A stretch of 64,000 nucleotides of DNA from an uncultured Hungatella sp. (GCA_947089145.1 CAMUJH010000022.1:1-64000), one strand, 5' to 3'; shown: positions 53,112-62,237, numbered from the stretch's first letter. Notes: a model not told the origin generated them from the sequence alone. Translations and numbers: made by a program.

Positions 53112-53151
53112 AAAAAGCAGGCAAAACATACAAAAGACAGGCTGCTTTTTT
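53112..53151 (+). terminator. Terminator-like hairpin in the operon leader (possible attenuator)
   Basis: AAAAAGCAG (53112-53120)/CTGCTTTTT (53142-53150) followed by T. It lies about 20 bp after the expected transcription start and 80 bp before tctC. Confidence 0.6.
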
Positions 53152-53165
53152 ATCGAAATGCATCA

Positions 53166-53177
53166 GGAACCGGTTCC
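53166..53177. promoter_or_regulatory. 12-bp palindrome GGAACCGGTTCC
   Basis: A perfect palindrome with central CCGG, 53 bp before the tctC ATG, of the LacI-operator style. A second layer of control is possible. Confidence 0.4.
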
Positions 53178-53229
53178 AAAAATGGCAGGTAAGCTCTGCC
53201 GGTAAAACTTAAATAAGGAGAGAAATGTT

Positions 53230-54285
53230 ATGAAAAAAAGCGTGAAGTGTATTTTATTATCTGGTATTTTGGCGATTTCAATGTTGGGCGCGGCCGGGTG
53301 CGGCAATGGCAAGGCAGAAGAAACTTCTGTGGCGCCGGCGGCGGGACAGGCATCAGCAGCAGACGGCATCGGCTTTCCAAAGGATGAAACCATTACGCTG
53401 GTGGTGCCGGGGAAAGCGGGAGGCGGTTCTGATCTGGGAATCCGCTATTACAGCGAGGGTCTGAACCGCCTGTACGGATTAAAAACCACCGTGACCAACT
53501 ATGACAGCAATACGGTAGGCCACCAGACCGTAGCGGCGTCGAAAGCCGACGGCACTACCCTGACCATAGCCACTTCCGCCTTGAACATCCAGTACATAAC
53601 CGGGAATGCCCAGGTGAGTCCCTTAAATGACTTTACCCTGATCGCCTGCCTCCAGGACAATGGCTTCTCCACCCTGGCAGTGCCTGCGGATGCTCCCTAT
53701 GACGACTTTGCAGGCTTTGTGGAGTATGCCAAGGCGCATCCGGGTGAACTGAATGCGGGCATGCCTGCGGCAGGCGCCAATACGTTCCTGTTTGGCATGA
53801 TTACCGGAACCACAGGCATTGAACTGAACTCTGTGGAGTGCGCATCTGAATCCGACAGGCTGACCAATCTGGCAGGCGGATTTATTGATATCGGAGTAGT
53901 GGGCGTGGGCAATGCCCTGGAGTATGAGAAAGCCGGCAAACTGAAAGTCATAGGAACCGTATCTTCCGACGGCACGGTGATCGCCCAGTATCCGGAAGAA
54001 CTGCCGGAGAACTACAAGACGCTTCAGGAACAGGGATTTGAAGACTGTGTGTTATCCGTTTACCATTACCTGTTAGGGCCTGCCGGCATGGACGAGACTA
54101 TGGTTGCCCAGATGAATGCCGCAATGCAGGCGGTTGTGGAAGACGAGACGGTAAATGCAGGGATTGCCGGAATCGGCAATATTCCCGGATGGCATGACCT
54201 GGCCGAATCCAGGGAAATCCGGGACGGCGAGTATTCCCAGTTTGTCGAAATTGCAAAAGAGCTGGACATGTTTGTCCAGGAGTAA
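53230..54285 (+). CDS. tctC: TTT transporter substrate-binding lipoprotein (TctC/BugT type)
   Basis: 351 residues with a lipoprotein signal (KKSVKCILLSGILAISMLGA, lipobox AAGC). The tripartite tricarboxylate transporter binding fold is indicated by ITLVVPGKAGGGSDLGIRYY, VGHQTVAASKADGTTLTIAT and LVVP-type loops that contact a carboxylate. It captures the substrate outside the membrane and hands it to TctA/TctB. The ribosome site is AAGGAGAGAAATGTT. It is first in an operon that continues with the two membrane subunits and pectin enzymes, which points to a uronate-type substrate. Confidence 0.92.
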   Translation: MKKSVKCILLSGILAISMLGAAGCGNGKAEETSVAPAAGQASAADGIGFPKDETITLVVPGKAGGGSDLGIRYYSEGLNRLYGLKTTVTNYDSNTVGHQTVAASKADGTTLTIATSALNIQYITGNAQVSPLNDFTLIACLQDNGFSTLAVPADAPYDDFAGFVEYAKAHPGELNAGMPAAGANTFLFGMITGTTGIELNSVECASESDRLTNLAGGFIDIGVVGVGNALEYEKAGKLKVIGTVSSDGTVIAQYPEELPENYKTLQEQGFEDCVLSVYHYLLGPAGMDETMVAQMNAAMQAVVEDETVNAGIAGIGNIPGWHDLAESREIRDGEYSQFVEIAKELDMFVQE

Positions 54286-54297
54286 CCGGCGACAGAG

Positions 54298-54324
54298 TCC
54301 CGGAAGGCGAAAAACTTTCCGGGA
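54298..54324 (+). terminator. Intercistronic hairpin between tctC and tctB
   Basis: TCCCGGAA (54298-54305)/TTCCGGGA (54317-54324) without a T-run. Likely to stabilise the binding-protein message above that of the membrane subunits. Confidence 0.6.
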
Positions 54325-54353
54325 TATGAAGATAGAAAGGGGATTATCCGGCT

Positions 54354-54821
54354 ATGAAAATGCGTAGGGATACCAAGACCGGAATCGCAGGCCTTATAGG
54401 CTGTGCATTCTTCTTATTTGCAAGTCAGTCCATCAAGCAGCCAGCCAAGCTGCTGGAGCCGGGGCCGCGGCTGTTTCCATATGTGGCGATTACCCTGATT
54501 GCCATAAGCTCCGTTGCTTTGATAATTAAGGGCGTAAAAGAGCGGGCGGTTGAAGAGAAACCGTATTTTCCCAAGGGCGGAATCTTAAAAATCAGCAAAA
54601 GCTATGGGATGCTGGTGATTTACGCCGTTGCCATGAACTGGCTGGGATTTCTTATTACGACGCCCCTTGCCACTGTGGCGTTTATCTATGACCTGAAGGG
54701 CAGCAGCAAGGTAAAGCTGATCCCGTCTGTCATCATTGCCGTGCTGGTGACGGCAGGCCTGTATGGCATGTTTGTGTTTGGATTTCAGGTAAAGCTGCCT
54801 TTGGGCATCTTGTTTGAGTAG
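54354..54821 (+). CDS. tctB: TTT transporter small membrane subunit TctB
   Basis: 155 residues and four hydrophobic segments (TGIAGLIGCAFFLFASQSIK, LFPYVAITLIAISSVALIIK, YGMLVIYAVAMNWLGFLITT, IPSVIIAVLVTAGLYGMFVF). The PGPRLFPY motif in the first loop is typical of TctB. The ribosome site is AGAAAGGGG. It ends 13 bp before the tctA start. Confidence 0.88.
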   Translation: MKMRRDTKTGIAGLIGCAFFLFASQSIKQPAKLLEPGPRLFPYVAITLIAISSVALIIKGVKERAVEEKPYFPKGGILKISKSYGMLVIYAVAMNWLGFLITTPLATVAFIYDLKGSSKVKLIPSVIIAVLVTAGLYGMFVFGFQVKLPLGILFE

Positions 54822-54834
54822 GAGGGCAGGGACT

Positions 54835-56355
54835 GTGAATGAATATATAAGCGCATTAATGATATGTCTGCAGCCAATCAATCTGCTGCTGATTGTTGCA
54901 ATGGTTTCTTTAGGAATTGTATTTGGCGCGATTCCGGGCCTGTCTGCTACCCTGGGCATTGCGCTGCTGCTTCCGGTAACATTCGGACTTTCGACGGAGA
55001 CATCCTTTGTGCTGCTTCTTGCCATCTGGATCGGCGGCGTATCCGGAACCTTTATTTCGGCAGTGCTTATTGGGATACCAGGCTCCTCGTCTGCCATTGC
55101 CACTTGTTTTGACGGGTTCCCCATGACGAAAAACGGGCAGGCGGGAAAGGCCCTGGGAATCGGAATGACAGCGTCCTTTATCGGTACCGTAGGATCAGTG
55201 GCGCTGGCCACGGTGCTTTCTCCGGTTATCGCTGACTTTGCCCTGCACCTGGGGCCGTGGGAGTATTTTTCCCTCTGCTTCTGCGCCATAACCCTGGTGG
55301 CTTCCCTTTCCAAAGGAAATATTTTTAAAGGCATCACGGCTGCGGGCATCGGGCTTTTAATGGGCTGCATAGGCATGGACCCTATTAACGGCGCAACGCG
55401 CTTTACTTTTGGAAATGTATACCTGACTGCCGGGATCAGTACCGTGGCCCAGATGCTGGGAATGTTTGCCATGTGTCAGATCATCCGTGATTCCGCAAAA
55501 GGGGAGGCTTCCATGCCGGATGCGGATGTGGGCAGCATGAAAGGCCTTGGCGTAGGCATAAAAGATATTATAGAGCACCTGAAAACCATTGTGTTCGCTT
55601 TTGCGTCCGGAGTCTGGATCGGTTTTCTTCCAGGCATGGGATCTGGCATTTCCAATATGGTTGCCTACGGGTATGCCAAGAGCATCAGTAAAGATCCCGA
55701 CAGCTTTGGAAAGGGCAATCCGGCAGGGGTATGGGCTTCTGAGGTGGCAAACAACGCCTCTCTAGGCGGCGCTCTGATTCCCATGATGGCACTGGGAATT
55801 CCCGGCGACGGCATTACGGCCATGCTGATTGCGGGGCTGACCATTCACGGGCTGCAGGCAGGGCCGCTGTTTATGACAGAACAGCCTGACTTGGCCATGC
55901 TGATTTTTGCCTGCGTCATGGTGTCCGCCATTGTGACATACCTCATCCAGATTGCAACCAAGAGATGGTTCCCGTATATCCTGAAAGTTCCCTACCATTA
56001 TCTGTATACGGTGATTCTGGTTATCTGCTATATTGGCGGCTACGGGATTTCCAATACCATGTTTAATATTTATGTGATGCTGGCTCTCTGCTTTCTGGCT
56101 ATTTTTATGAGCGTAGCCGGGCTGCCCACTTCGCCTTTGGTGCTTGCGTTTATTTTGTCCAGCAAGCTGGAGCGCTATTTCCGCCAGGGAATCAGCTACG
56201 CCCATGGCAGCTACAGAGAGTTTTTTACCAGGCCTTTGTCTGCAACCCTGCTCCTGATCTCGGTACTGTGCGTAATCTGGCCCATATATTCTGAACACAA
56301 GAAGAAAAAGCCGGCCGCATCGGTTTCTGTCCAGAGTGATGTAAATGATGACTAA
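54835..56355 (+). CDS. tctA: TTT transporter large membrane subunit TctA
   Basis: 506 residues from the GTG at 54835 after GGAGGGCAGG. A reading from 54814 would overlap tctB. About 12 membrane segments. TctA signatures are VFGAIPGLSATLGIALLLPV, IGIPGSSSAIATCFDGFPMT and GFLPGMGSGISNMVAYGYAK. It forms the transport channel of the tripartite tricarboxylate system driven by an ion gradient. Its end overlaps the hydrolase gene by 11 bp. Confidence 0.92.
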   Translation: MNEYISALMICLQPINLLLIVAMVSLGIVFGAIPGLSATLGIALLLPVTFGLSTETSFVLLLAIWIGGVSGTFISAVLIGIPGSSSAIATCFDGFPMTKNGQAGKALGIGMTASFIGTVGSVALATVLSPVIADFALHLGPWEYFSLCFCAITLVASLSKGNIFKGITAAGIGLLMGCIGMDPINGATRFTFGNVYLTAGISTVAQMLGMFAMCQIIRDSAKGEASMPDADVGSMKGLGVGIKDIIEHLKTIVFAFASGVWIGFLPGMGSGISNMVAYGYAKSISKDPDSFGKGNPAGVWASEVANNASLGGALIPMMALGIPGDGITAMLIAGLTIHGLQAGPLFMTEQPDLAMLIFACVMVSAIVTYLIQIATKRWFPYILKVPYHYLYTVILVICYIGGYGISNTMFNIYVMLALCFLAIFMSVAGLPTSPLVLAFILSSKLERYFRQGISYAHGSYREFFTRPLSATLLLISVLCVIWPIYSEHKKKKPAASVSVQSDVNDD

Positions 56356-57442
56356 TGAAAAAGCGGATCTGCCTAAAATAGATACCTGCTATGGAACTCT
56401 TTCGTCCATGCTGCGCAAATATGATAAATATGCCCGGAAGGACTGCTTTACCGGGCATACAAAAGAAGAATTTGAATCGTGGAGAGAAACATCCCTGGAA
56501 ATGCTGAAGGGGCTTTTAGGGCTTGAAAAAATGGAAAAATCTTCCTTGAATCCGGTGACGGAAGAGGTTAGAATATTACCGGGAAACATAAAGAGGGAGC
56601 ATGTGCGGATTCAGGTGGAACCGGATGTCTGGATGCCCATGTATCTGCTGATTCCTCTGTCTGCCAATTCCCGCACCCGCCTGTTTCTATGTCCCCCCGG
56701 ACACAACGGCGCTGGAAAGTACACGGTGGCAGGAGTCAGGTCATACCGGCAGGTGGAGGAAAAGATCCGGCAGTATCACTACGACTATGGCATGCAGCTG
56801 GCAGAACTGGGCTACGTAGCCGTCTGCCCTGACAGCCGGGGATTCGGCGAACGCCGGGAAAATCCGGAAAGCACCCGGGACCCCATATGGGCTTTAAAGG
56901 GAGACTGCCGTCTTCTGGCCCACATGGGGGAGCCTTTGGGGATTCCGGTGGCAGGAATGCTGGCCTGGGATTTGATGCGGGCAGTGGATTACCTTGAATG
57001 GCGGGGACAGTGGGATGTGGGCCATGCAGGGTGCATGGGGTTTTCCGGCGGCGGCATGCAGACCATGTGGATCTCCGCTCTGGATAACCGGATAAAGCTG
57101 GCTGTTATCAGCGGATACCTGTATGGATGCAGAGACGCTCTCCTGGCTATGAACGAAAATTGTTCCTGCAATTATGTTCCCCATCTCTGGGAACATCTGG
57201 ATATGGGAGACATTGCAAGTCTCATAGCGCCAAAACCTTTGCTTGTGCAGTCGTGTTCAGAAGATCGGTTAAACGGACAGCGGGGGCTCGCCAATGTGTT
57301 GGAGCAGGTAAATATCATAAAGAAGGCATATGAGGTATATGGCGCCAGGGACAATTTTGTCCATGACATATGCCGCGGCGGCCATCAGTGGCACGGGGAA
57401 CATTTAAAGGAACAGTTAGAGTATCTGATTAATATGGAATAG
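56345..57442 (+). CDS. Alpha/beta-hydrolase (esterase-like, acetylxylan/pectin esterase type)
   Basis: 365 residues. The nucleophile elbow is GFSGGGMQ with S234, the oxyanion region FLCPPGHNGAGKY, and the catalytic His is in CRGGHQWHG near the end. It resembles the large intracellular esterases of carbohydrate operons (dienelactone-hydrolase-like). There is no signal peptide. With GH28 and GH105 downstream, removal of acetyl or methyl groups from imported galacturonides is a reasonable but unproved role. The start overlaps the end of tctA, and ATG 56348 is an alternative. Confidence 0.8.
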   Translation: MMTNEKADLPKIDTCYGTLSSMLRKYDKYARKDCFTGHTKEEFESWRETSLEMLKGLLGLEKMEKSSLNPVTEEVRILPGNIKREHVRIQVEPDVWMPMYLLIPLSANSRTRLFLCPPGHNGAGKYTVAGVRSYRQVEEKIRQYHYDYGMQLAELGYVAVCPDSRGFGERRENPESTRDPIWALKGDCRLLAHMGEPLGIPVAGMLAWDLMRAVDYLEWRGQWDVGHAGCMGFSGGGMQTMWISALDNRIKLAVISGYLYGCRDALLAMNENCSCNYVPHLWEHLDMGDIASLIAPKPLLVQSCSEDRLNGQRGLANVLEQVNIIKKAYEVYGARDNFVHDICRGGHQWHGEHLKEQLEYLINME

Positions 57443-57453
57443 GAGATTTTTTC

Positions 57454-59532
57454 ATGGATAAATTACAGCTGCACAGGGAGATCTTAAAGCGGATTGAGAA
57501 GCCTGTCATGAAATCCGCCCAGTACTCGGTTCTGGAGTTTGGGGCGATGCCGGACAGTGAAGCGATACAGACCGGATTTTTCCAGAAAGCCATTGACGCC
57601 GTCAGCGAAAAGGGGGGCGGTCAGGTGCGAATCCCGGCAGGGCGTTACCGCACAGGCGCGCTGCATCTGAAAAGCGGGGTGGAGCTGCATCTGGAAAGCG
57701 AAGAAACCGTGCTTTCTTTTGTAAATGAAAATGTTGCAGTTCATTATCCAGTAGTCTTTGGCCATTGGGAGGCATCGCCCTGCTACAATTTCAGCGCCCT
57801 TATTTATGCCTGTGACGCTCATGATATTGCAGTGACCGGCAGAGGCACCCTGGACGGAGGGGCGGACAGCAGACACTGGTGGAACTGGCATCACCAGGTT
57901 GAGGACGCCTGGTCTTCCAATGAGACAGATCTGCAGCTGGCAGACAGGAAAGCGCTGAGAAGGATGAATGAGGAAGGGGTTCCGGCAAAAGAGAGGGTAT
58001 TTGGGCCGGGCCATTTTTTGCGGCCGAATTTCGTGCAGCTTGTCAGGTGCAGACGGGTTCTTCTGCAGGGAATTATCCTGAAAAACAGCCCTATGTGGCA
58101 GCTTAATCCAGTGATGTGCGAAAGCCTTACGATAGACGGGCTGACGCTTTCAAGCCATGGGGCGAATAATGACGGGTGTGATCCGGAAAGCTGCAGCGGC
58201 GTACATATTTTAAACTGCCGGTTCGACACAGGGGATGACTGCATCAGCTTAAAGTCCGGCCGTGACCGGGATGGGCGCATGGCTGACAAGCCCTGTGAAT
58301 ATGTGCTTATTGAGAACAATGAGTTTGCTGACGGCCATGGAGGAGTGGCTCTGGGAAGCGAGATGAGCGGGGGAATCCGATGTGTCCTGGCCTGGCATAA
58401 CCGTTTCAGCAGCCCGAATCTGACTTATGCCCTGCGCCTGAAGACAAATGCAAAAAGAGGCGGCAAAGTAGAGGATATTATTCTGGCGGACAGCGTCATG
58501 GAACATGTCCAGGGTGCGGCAATCCACGGAACCATGCTTTATGAAGACGGAAGAAACGGCGACGATCTGCCAGTGTTTCGAAACATTACCATTGAAAATA
58601 TTACAGCTTATGGGGGAGATTACGGGATCTTTCTGGAGGCTTTTGACGAGGTGCCGATTACCGGGCTGATTCTCAGAAATATTACCATTGACGGGGCGGC
58701 TCGGACCATGAGGGCCATGAACTGGAAAAGACCGGTTATAGAGAACGTAACGATTAACGGGCAGAGATTTCCGCGTCCGGGAAAGGTGCGCATCCTGGGC
58801 GTTCCTATGGAAGGGCAGCAGGTGGCGGCGTCTGCGGAGTTCTGCGGCGGGCAGGGAGACTGCGCCTTTATCTGGGAGGTATCGGAGGATGGAACGGCGT
58901 GGGACAGGGCCGGAGAAGGGCCGGCGTTCACGGTTCCTGGAAATTATGGATTTGTCCGGACAACAGCCTGGGACAGAGACGGCAATGGGGAGAGAAGCCG
59001 CAGATACAGAGTGCTCTCTCAAAAGGCCGGAAAAGAAGAGATAAGCTGCGAGCGGCTGCGCCTGGCCTGCCGGGAGATGATGGAGGACGGCGACACAACA
59101 GAGGACGGCGCACTGATTACCAGGGAGAAGCTGGCCGGGATGCTGATGCCCCTTATAAGCCTTAATCCGGGCCGGCAGGATCATAAGCGGGGGGAAACAG
59201 GCAGGGAATGTCTTCACATTGCCGTGGCTGAGGGCTTCCTTGACAAAGGAAGGGATGGAGACGAGCTGCCGGGAGGACATCTGACCCGCCAGGAGATGGC
59301 CACGGTAGCCATGCAGGCCTGCGGAATTAACTACCGCAATGCTTCCAGCACCATGCCGGTCTGTACGGATGGAGATAAGGTCAGCAATAATTATGGTACG
59401 AATGTGGCCCGGGCATTGTATTTTGGGTTTATGGAAACGGACAAAAATGGTTTTTTCGGCCCGGAGGAATTGGTAACTGTGGGTGAAGCGGTGAAGATTT
59501 TGAACCGGACTGCAGATTTTGCAGGAATTTAG
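57454..59532 (+). CDS. GH28 polygalacturonase-family enzyme with a C-terminal SLH-like region
   Basis: 692 residues, longer than usual GH28 (about 450). The right-handed helix starts SVLEFGAMPDSEAIQTGFFQ. Catalytic motifs are N-N-D240-G-C-D243 (HGANNDGCDPES), DTGD261-D262C and GH295GG. Residues 1-450 form the catalytic part. A fibronectin/bacterial-Ig-like segment (VRILGVPMEGQQVAASAEFC) follows, then from about residue 540 a region like S-layer-homology repeats (LTRQEMATVAMQACGINYRN, FGPEELVTVGEAVKILNR). There is no signal peptide, which contrasts with an SLH-like tail. It probably cleaves oligogalacturonides inside the cell. Confidence 0.85.
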   Translation: MDKLQLHREILKRIEKPVMKSAQYSVLEFGAMPDSEAIQTGFFQKAIDAVSEKGGGQVRIPAGRYRTGALHLKSGVELHLESEETVLSFVNENVAVHYPVVFGHWEASPCYNFSALIYACDAHDIAVTGRGTLDGGADSRHWWNWHHQVEDAWSSNETDLQLADRKALRRMNEEGVPAKERVFGPGHFLRPNFVQLVRCRRVLLQGIILKNSPMWQLNPVMCESLTIDGLTLSSHGANNDGCDPESCSGVHILNCRFDTGDDCISLKSGRDRDGRMADKPCEYVLIENNEFADGHGGVALGSEMSGGIRCVLAWHNRFSSPNLTYALRLKTNAKRGGKVEDIILADSVMEHVQGAAIHGTMLYEDGRNGDDLPVFRNITIENITAYGGDYGIFLEAFDEVPITGLILRNITIDGAARTMRAMNWKRPVIENVTINGQRFPRPGKVRILGVPMEGQQVAASAEFCGGQGDCAFIWEVSEDGTAWDRAGEGPAFTVPGNYGFVRTTAWDRDGNGERSRRYRVLSQKAGKEEISCERLRLACREMMEDGDTTEDGALITREKLAGMLMPLISLNPGRQDHKRGETGRECLHIAVAEGFLDKGRDGDELPGGHLTRQEMATVAMQACGINYRNASSTMPVCTDGDKVSNNYGTNVARALYFGFMETDKNGFFGPEELVTVGEAVKILNRTADFAGI

Positions 59533-59642
59533 ATAAATGCCGCAGCAAAGCGCAGACTCAAATGCGCCCGACTGCTCTATGTGCGGCAGCGGGTCTGCAG
59601 CTGGGCGCATGCAGGCTTAGAAAAGAGAAAGGGGATGTCCAC

Positions 59643-60764
59643 ATGTGGCTCGAATATTTTGAAAAATATCTGGAAACTGCGTTTCCTCGATTTTTGGAGA
59701 TGAAACCATGGAACTATAAAGACGACCTTTGCGTCATCGGCGCATCTTATATGGCAAAGGCGACAGGTGATGGAAAATGGAATGACTATATAACGGCAAA
59801 CAGCAGATGGCTGGTGGGGGAGGACGGGAAAGTTGCAAACTGGAACGAGGGAGAACACAATATAGACAAGGTCAGCTTCGGCAGATCCTTACGGATCTTG
59901 CGGGATTTGACCGGTGATGACCGCTATGAAAAGGCGGTGAAAAAGGCTTTTGATTTCTTAAAAGACTATCCCAGGACAGAGACGGGAAATTTCTGGCATA
60001 AAGACATTTATCCCAATCAGGTCTGGCTGGACGGGCTTTACATGGCTATGCCGTTTTATGCAAAGACTTTGGCAGAAACGGGGCAGGATGGCTGGGATGA
60101 CATTGTCGATCAGTTTTTAAGCGCCCACAGGCTTTTGTGGGATGAGTCTTTGGGGCTGTATGTCCATGGCTGTGACATAAGCCGTAAGGCGGACTGGGCC
60201 GATCCGGCAACAGGACGGAGCACATCCGTGTGGCTGAGGGCGGAGGGATGGTATCTGATGGCGCTGGCTGACGTGTATGAACTGGCAGAAGACAGGACTG
60301 GCAGGGCCGGAGAACTGGCAGAGCTTTTGGAAAATGGAATAGAAGGTCTTTTGAAATATCAGGACAAAGCTACGGGGATGTTTTATCAGGTAGTGGATAA
60401 AGCCGATTTCCCCGGGAATTATCTTGAGACATCCGGAAGTGCCATGGCAGCCTATGCGCTGATGAAGGGAGTCCGTCTGGGAATTTTGCACAAAGGGCAT
60501 GGAGAAATAGGCTCCAGGATTTTGGACGGCATATGTAATACGTATTTGAAGAGAGAGGAAGATGGCTGCCATCTGTACGGGATCTGCGCCAGCGCAGGCC
60601 TTGGACAGGGACCAGATCCCCATAACCGCAAAGATCGGACAGGCAGGCCGGAGTACTACGTAAGCGAAGCCCAGATGCGGGATAACCAGCACGGAACCGC
60701 TGCCTGCATGATGGCGGTCAGTGAACAGCTGAGACGACGGGAAGGATGTTCATGCTGCAATTAG
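59643..60764 (+). CDS. GH105 unsaturated rhamnogalacturonyl hydrolase (YteR type)
   Basis: 373 residues from the ATG at 59643 after GAAAGGGG. A longer reading upstream has no ribosome site. The (alpha/alpha)6 barrel is indicated by VWLDGLYMAMPFYAKTLAET with the proposed catalytic D130, VWLRAEGWYLMALADVYELA, and YLETSGSAMAAYALMKGVRL. It removes unsaturated galacturonic acid from the ends of rhamnogalacturonan or pectin fragments in the cytoplasm. It is the last gene of the operon 53230-60764. The stretch 60765-60909 holds no gene. Confidence 0.88.
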   Translation: MWLEYFEKYLETAFPRFLEMKPWNYKDDLCVIGASYMAKATGDGKWNDYITANSRWLVGEDGKVANWNEGEHNIDKVSFGRSLRILRDLTGDDRYEKAVKKAFDFLKDYPRTETGNFWHKDIYPNQVWLDGLYMAMPFYAKTLAETGQDGWDDIVDQFLSAHRLLWDESLGLYVHGCDISRKADWADPATGRSTSVWLRAEGWYLMALADVYELAEDRTGRAGELAELLENGIEGLLKYQDKATGMFYQVVDKADFPGNYLETSGSAMAAYALMKGVRLGILHKGHGEIGSRILDGICNTYLKREEDGCHLYGICASAGLGQGPDPHNRKDRTGRPEYYVSEAQMRDNQHGTAACMMAVSEQLRRREGCSCCN

Positions 60765-60909
60765 GTCTGCGCTTTCAAGCATCCTGCTGACCCGGCTGCG
60801 CTGACGCCGGAGCATGCCCATTATTATGGGCAGCGGTACTTTTCTCTGTAAAGAAGAACACGAGTCCTGTCACTGCGGTATCAGATGACCGATGCCCGTG
60901 CCAGGAGCA

Positions 60910-60958
60910 CGTCTGCGAAGCTAGATGTACGGTCCACTACACCGTCGCTTCGCAGACG
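60910..60958. repeat. Long palindrome at the break of the Rpn remnant
   Basis: Perfect 12-bp arms CGTCTGCGAAGC (60910-60921) and GCTTCGCAGACG (60947-60958). Inside, ACGGT/ACCGT pair again around CCACTAC. It is a REP-like or mobile-palindrome shape and could also act as a terminator. Confidence 0.8.
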
Positions 60959-61157
60959 CACACCTGACGCACATCTGACGGAAAGCAATTTTCAAACACG
61001 CTCTAGCCATATCTCCCTCAAAACACTTTGTGAAGAAATCATCATCAAGCAGGCGAAAACCTCTTAGCCTCTGTAAATCTTCCTGATGCTTCTGGTCTAT
61101 CTGTTCTGTTACTGTCAGTTTTTCCACCTGCTTTCCCTTCTGTTTTCGTATCTCCAT
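60921..61157 (-). pseudogene. N-terminal remnant of a second Rpn-family nuclease
   Basis: The frame starts at the ATG at 61157 after AGGAGG and reads TEQIDQKHQEDLQRLRGFRL, then LDDDFFTKCFEGDMA, as in the N-terminus of large Rpn/PD-(D/E)XK proteins. It then runs into the palindrome at 60910-60958 and stops at 78 residues, before the nuclease core. The protein cannot be active. Confidence 0.75.
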
Positions 61158-61209
61158 ACTACCATAAACCTCCTGATTTTACAAGCCGGGAGCCAAAGGC
61201 TGAATACAT

Positions 61210-61238
61210 TTTACATGGACAGAAGAACCTGTTAGAAT
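61210..61238 (+). promoter_or_regulatory. Promoter of the sigma-factor gene
   Basis: TTTACA (61210-61215), spacer 17, TAGAAT (61233-61238), 150 bp before the ATG. A GCTGTT/AACAGC hairpin lies in the leader at about 61362-61378. Confidence 0.6.
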
Positions 61239-61388
61239 AAGGGTATCCCCTTTAAGCGGGCAGATAAAACCAACACTGTGAAAATAAAAAATATTTTCTG
61301 TCACACACCGTATTTTCAGATGTCTAATAGAATGCAGGATATAAATTCCTGACAAAAGGCTGTTTTACAAACAGCGGAAAGAGAGGAA

Positions 61389-62237
61389 ATGATGAATCAA
61401 CCAACTGACAAGGAATTGCAGGCGCTGATCGACCAGGCTACGGCCGGTGACAAAGAGTCCTTAGAAACGCTGCTTCTGGGCGTGCAGGATCTGGTATTTA
61501 ACCTTTCCCTGAGGATGCTCGGGACATTTTCCGATGCTGAGGACGCTTCCCAGGACATTTTGCTGAAGGTCATGACCCACCTGTCTTCTTTTAAGAAAGA
61601 GAGTTCCTTTTCTACCTGGGTATTTGCCATTGCACTGAACCATTTGAAAAGCTATAAGAAGCACATGTTTGCCAAGTATCCATTAAGCTTTGACTATTAC
61701 GGGGATGACATTCTGCACGCAAAGACCCTGGAGGTGCCGGACCTGACTCAGGATGTGGAAAAGGCCATTCTGGCAGAAGAGCTGAAGCTGTCCTGCACCA
61801 ATGTGATGCTGCAGTGCCTGGACACGGAAAGCAGATGCATCTTTATTCTGGGAACCATGTTCCAGGCGGACAGCCGGATCGCCGGAGATATTTTGGGAAT
61901 TACGCCGGAAGCATACCGGCAGCGGCTGTCAAGAGTGCGGAAGAAGATGGCGGATTTTTTAACCGAATACTGCGGAGAGTACGGAAAGGGAACCTGCCAC
62001 TGTGAGGACAGGGTCAATTACGCAATCAAAAACCACAGGATTCATCCGTCCAGACTGGACTTTTACAATGCAGTGCCAAAGCAGGTTGCTCTTGACGTGA
62101 CAGCGGCCATGGAGGAAATTGATGACATTTCTCAGGAGTTTTCCTTCTGCCGGACCTACGAGTCCCCCAAGATGCTGAAACAGTTTCTTGAAGACTTCTT
62201 AAACGGGGAACCCTTTTCGGCGGTGAAGAACGGGTAG
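61389..62237 (+). CDS. ECF-type RNA polymerase sigma factor with a C-terminal extension
   Basis: 282 residues; ATG 61392 is also possible. The sigma-2 region reads NLSLRMLGTFSDAEDASQDI, then LLKVMTHLSSFKKESSFSTW, and the sigma-4 region reads IAGDILGITPEAYRQRLSRV. The last 80 residues, beyond the usual ECF length of about 190, are extra and contain CHCEDRVNYAIKNHRIHPSR, perhaps a metal-binding or sensory domain. No membrane anti-sigma gene is adjacent, so control may be built into the extension. Confidence 0.85.
   Translation: MMNQPTDKELQALIDQATAGDKESLETLLLGVQDLVFNLSLRMLGTFSDAEDASQDILLKVMTHLSSFKKESSFSTWVFAIALNHLKSYKKHMFAKYPLSFDYYGDDILHAKTLEVPDLTQDVEKAILAEELKLSCTNVMLQCLDTESRCIFILGTMFQADSRIAGDILGITPEAYRQRLSRVRKKMADFLTEYCGEYGKGTCHCEDRVNYAIKNHRIHPSRLDFYNAVPKQVALDVTAAMEEIDDISQEFSFCRTYESPKMLKQFLEDFLNGEPFSAVKNG

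Noticed and set aside
58249-59610. 453-codon minus-strand frame opposite the GH28 gene
   Set aside because: Long, but a mirror of the GH28 coding strand; no ribosome site or known motif.
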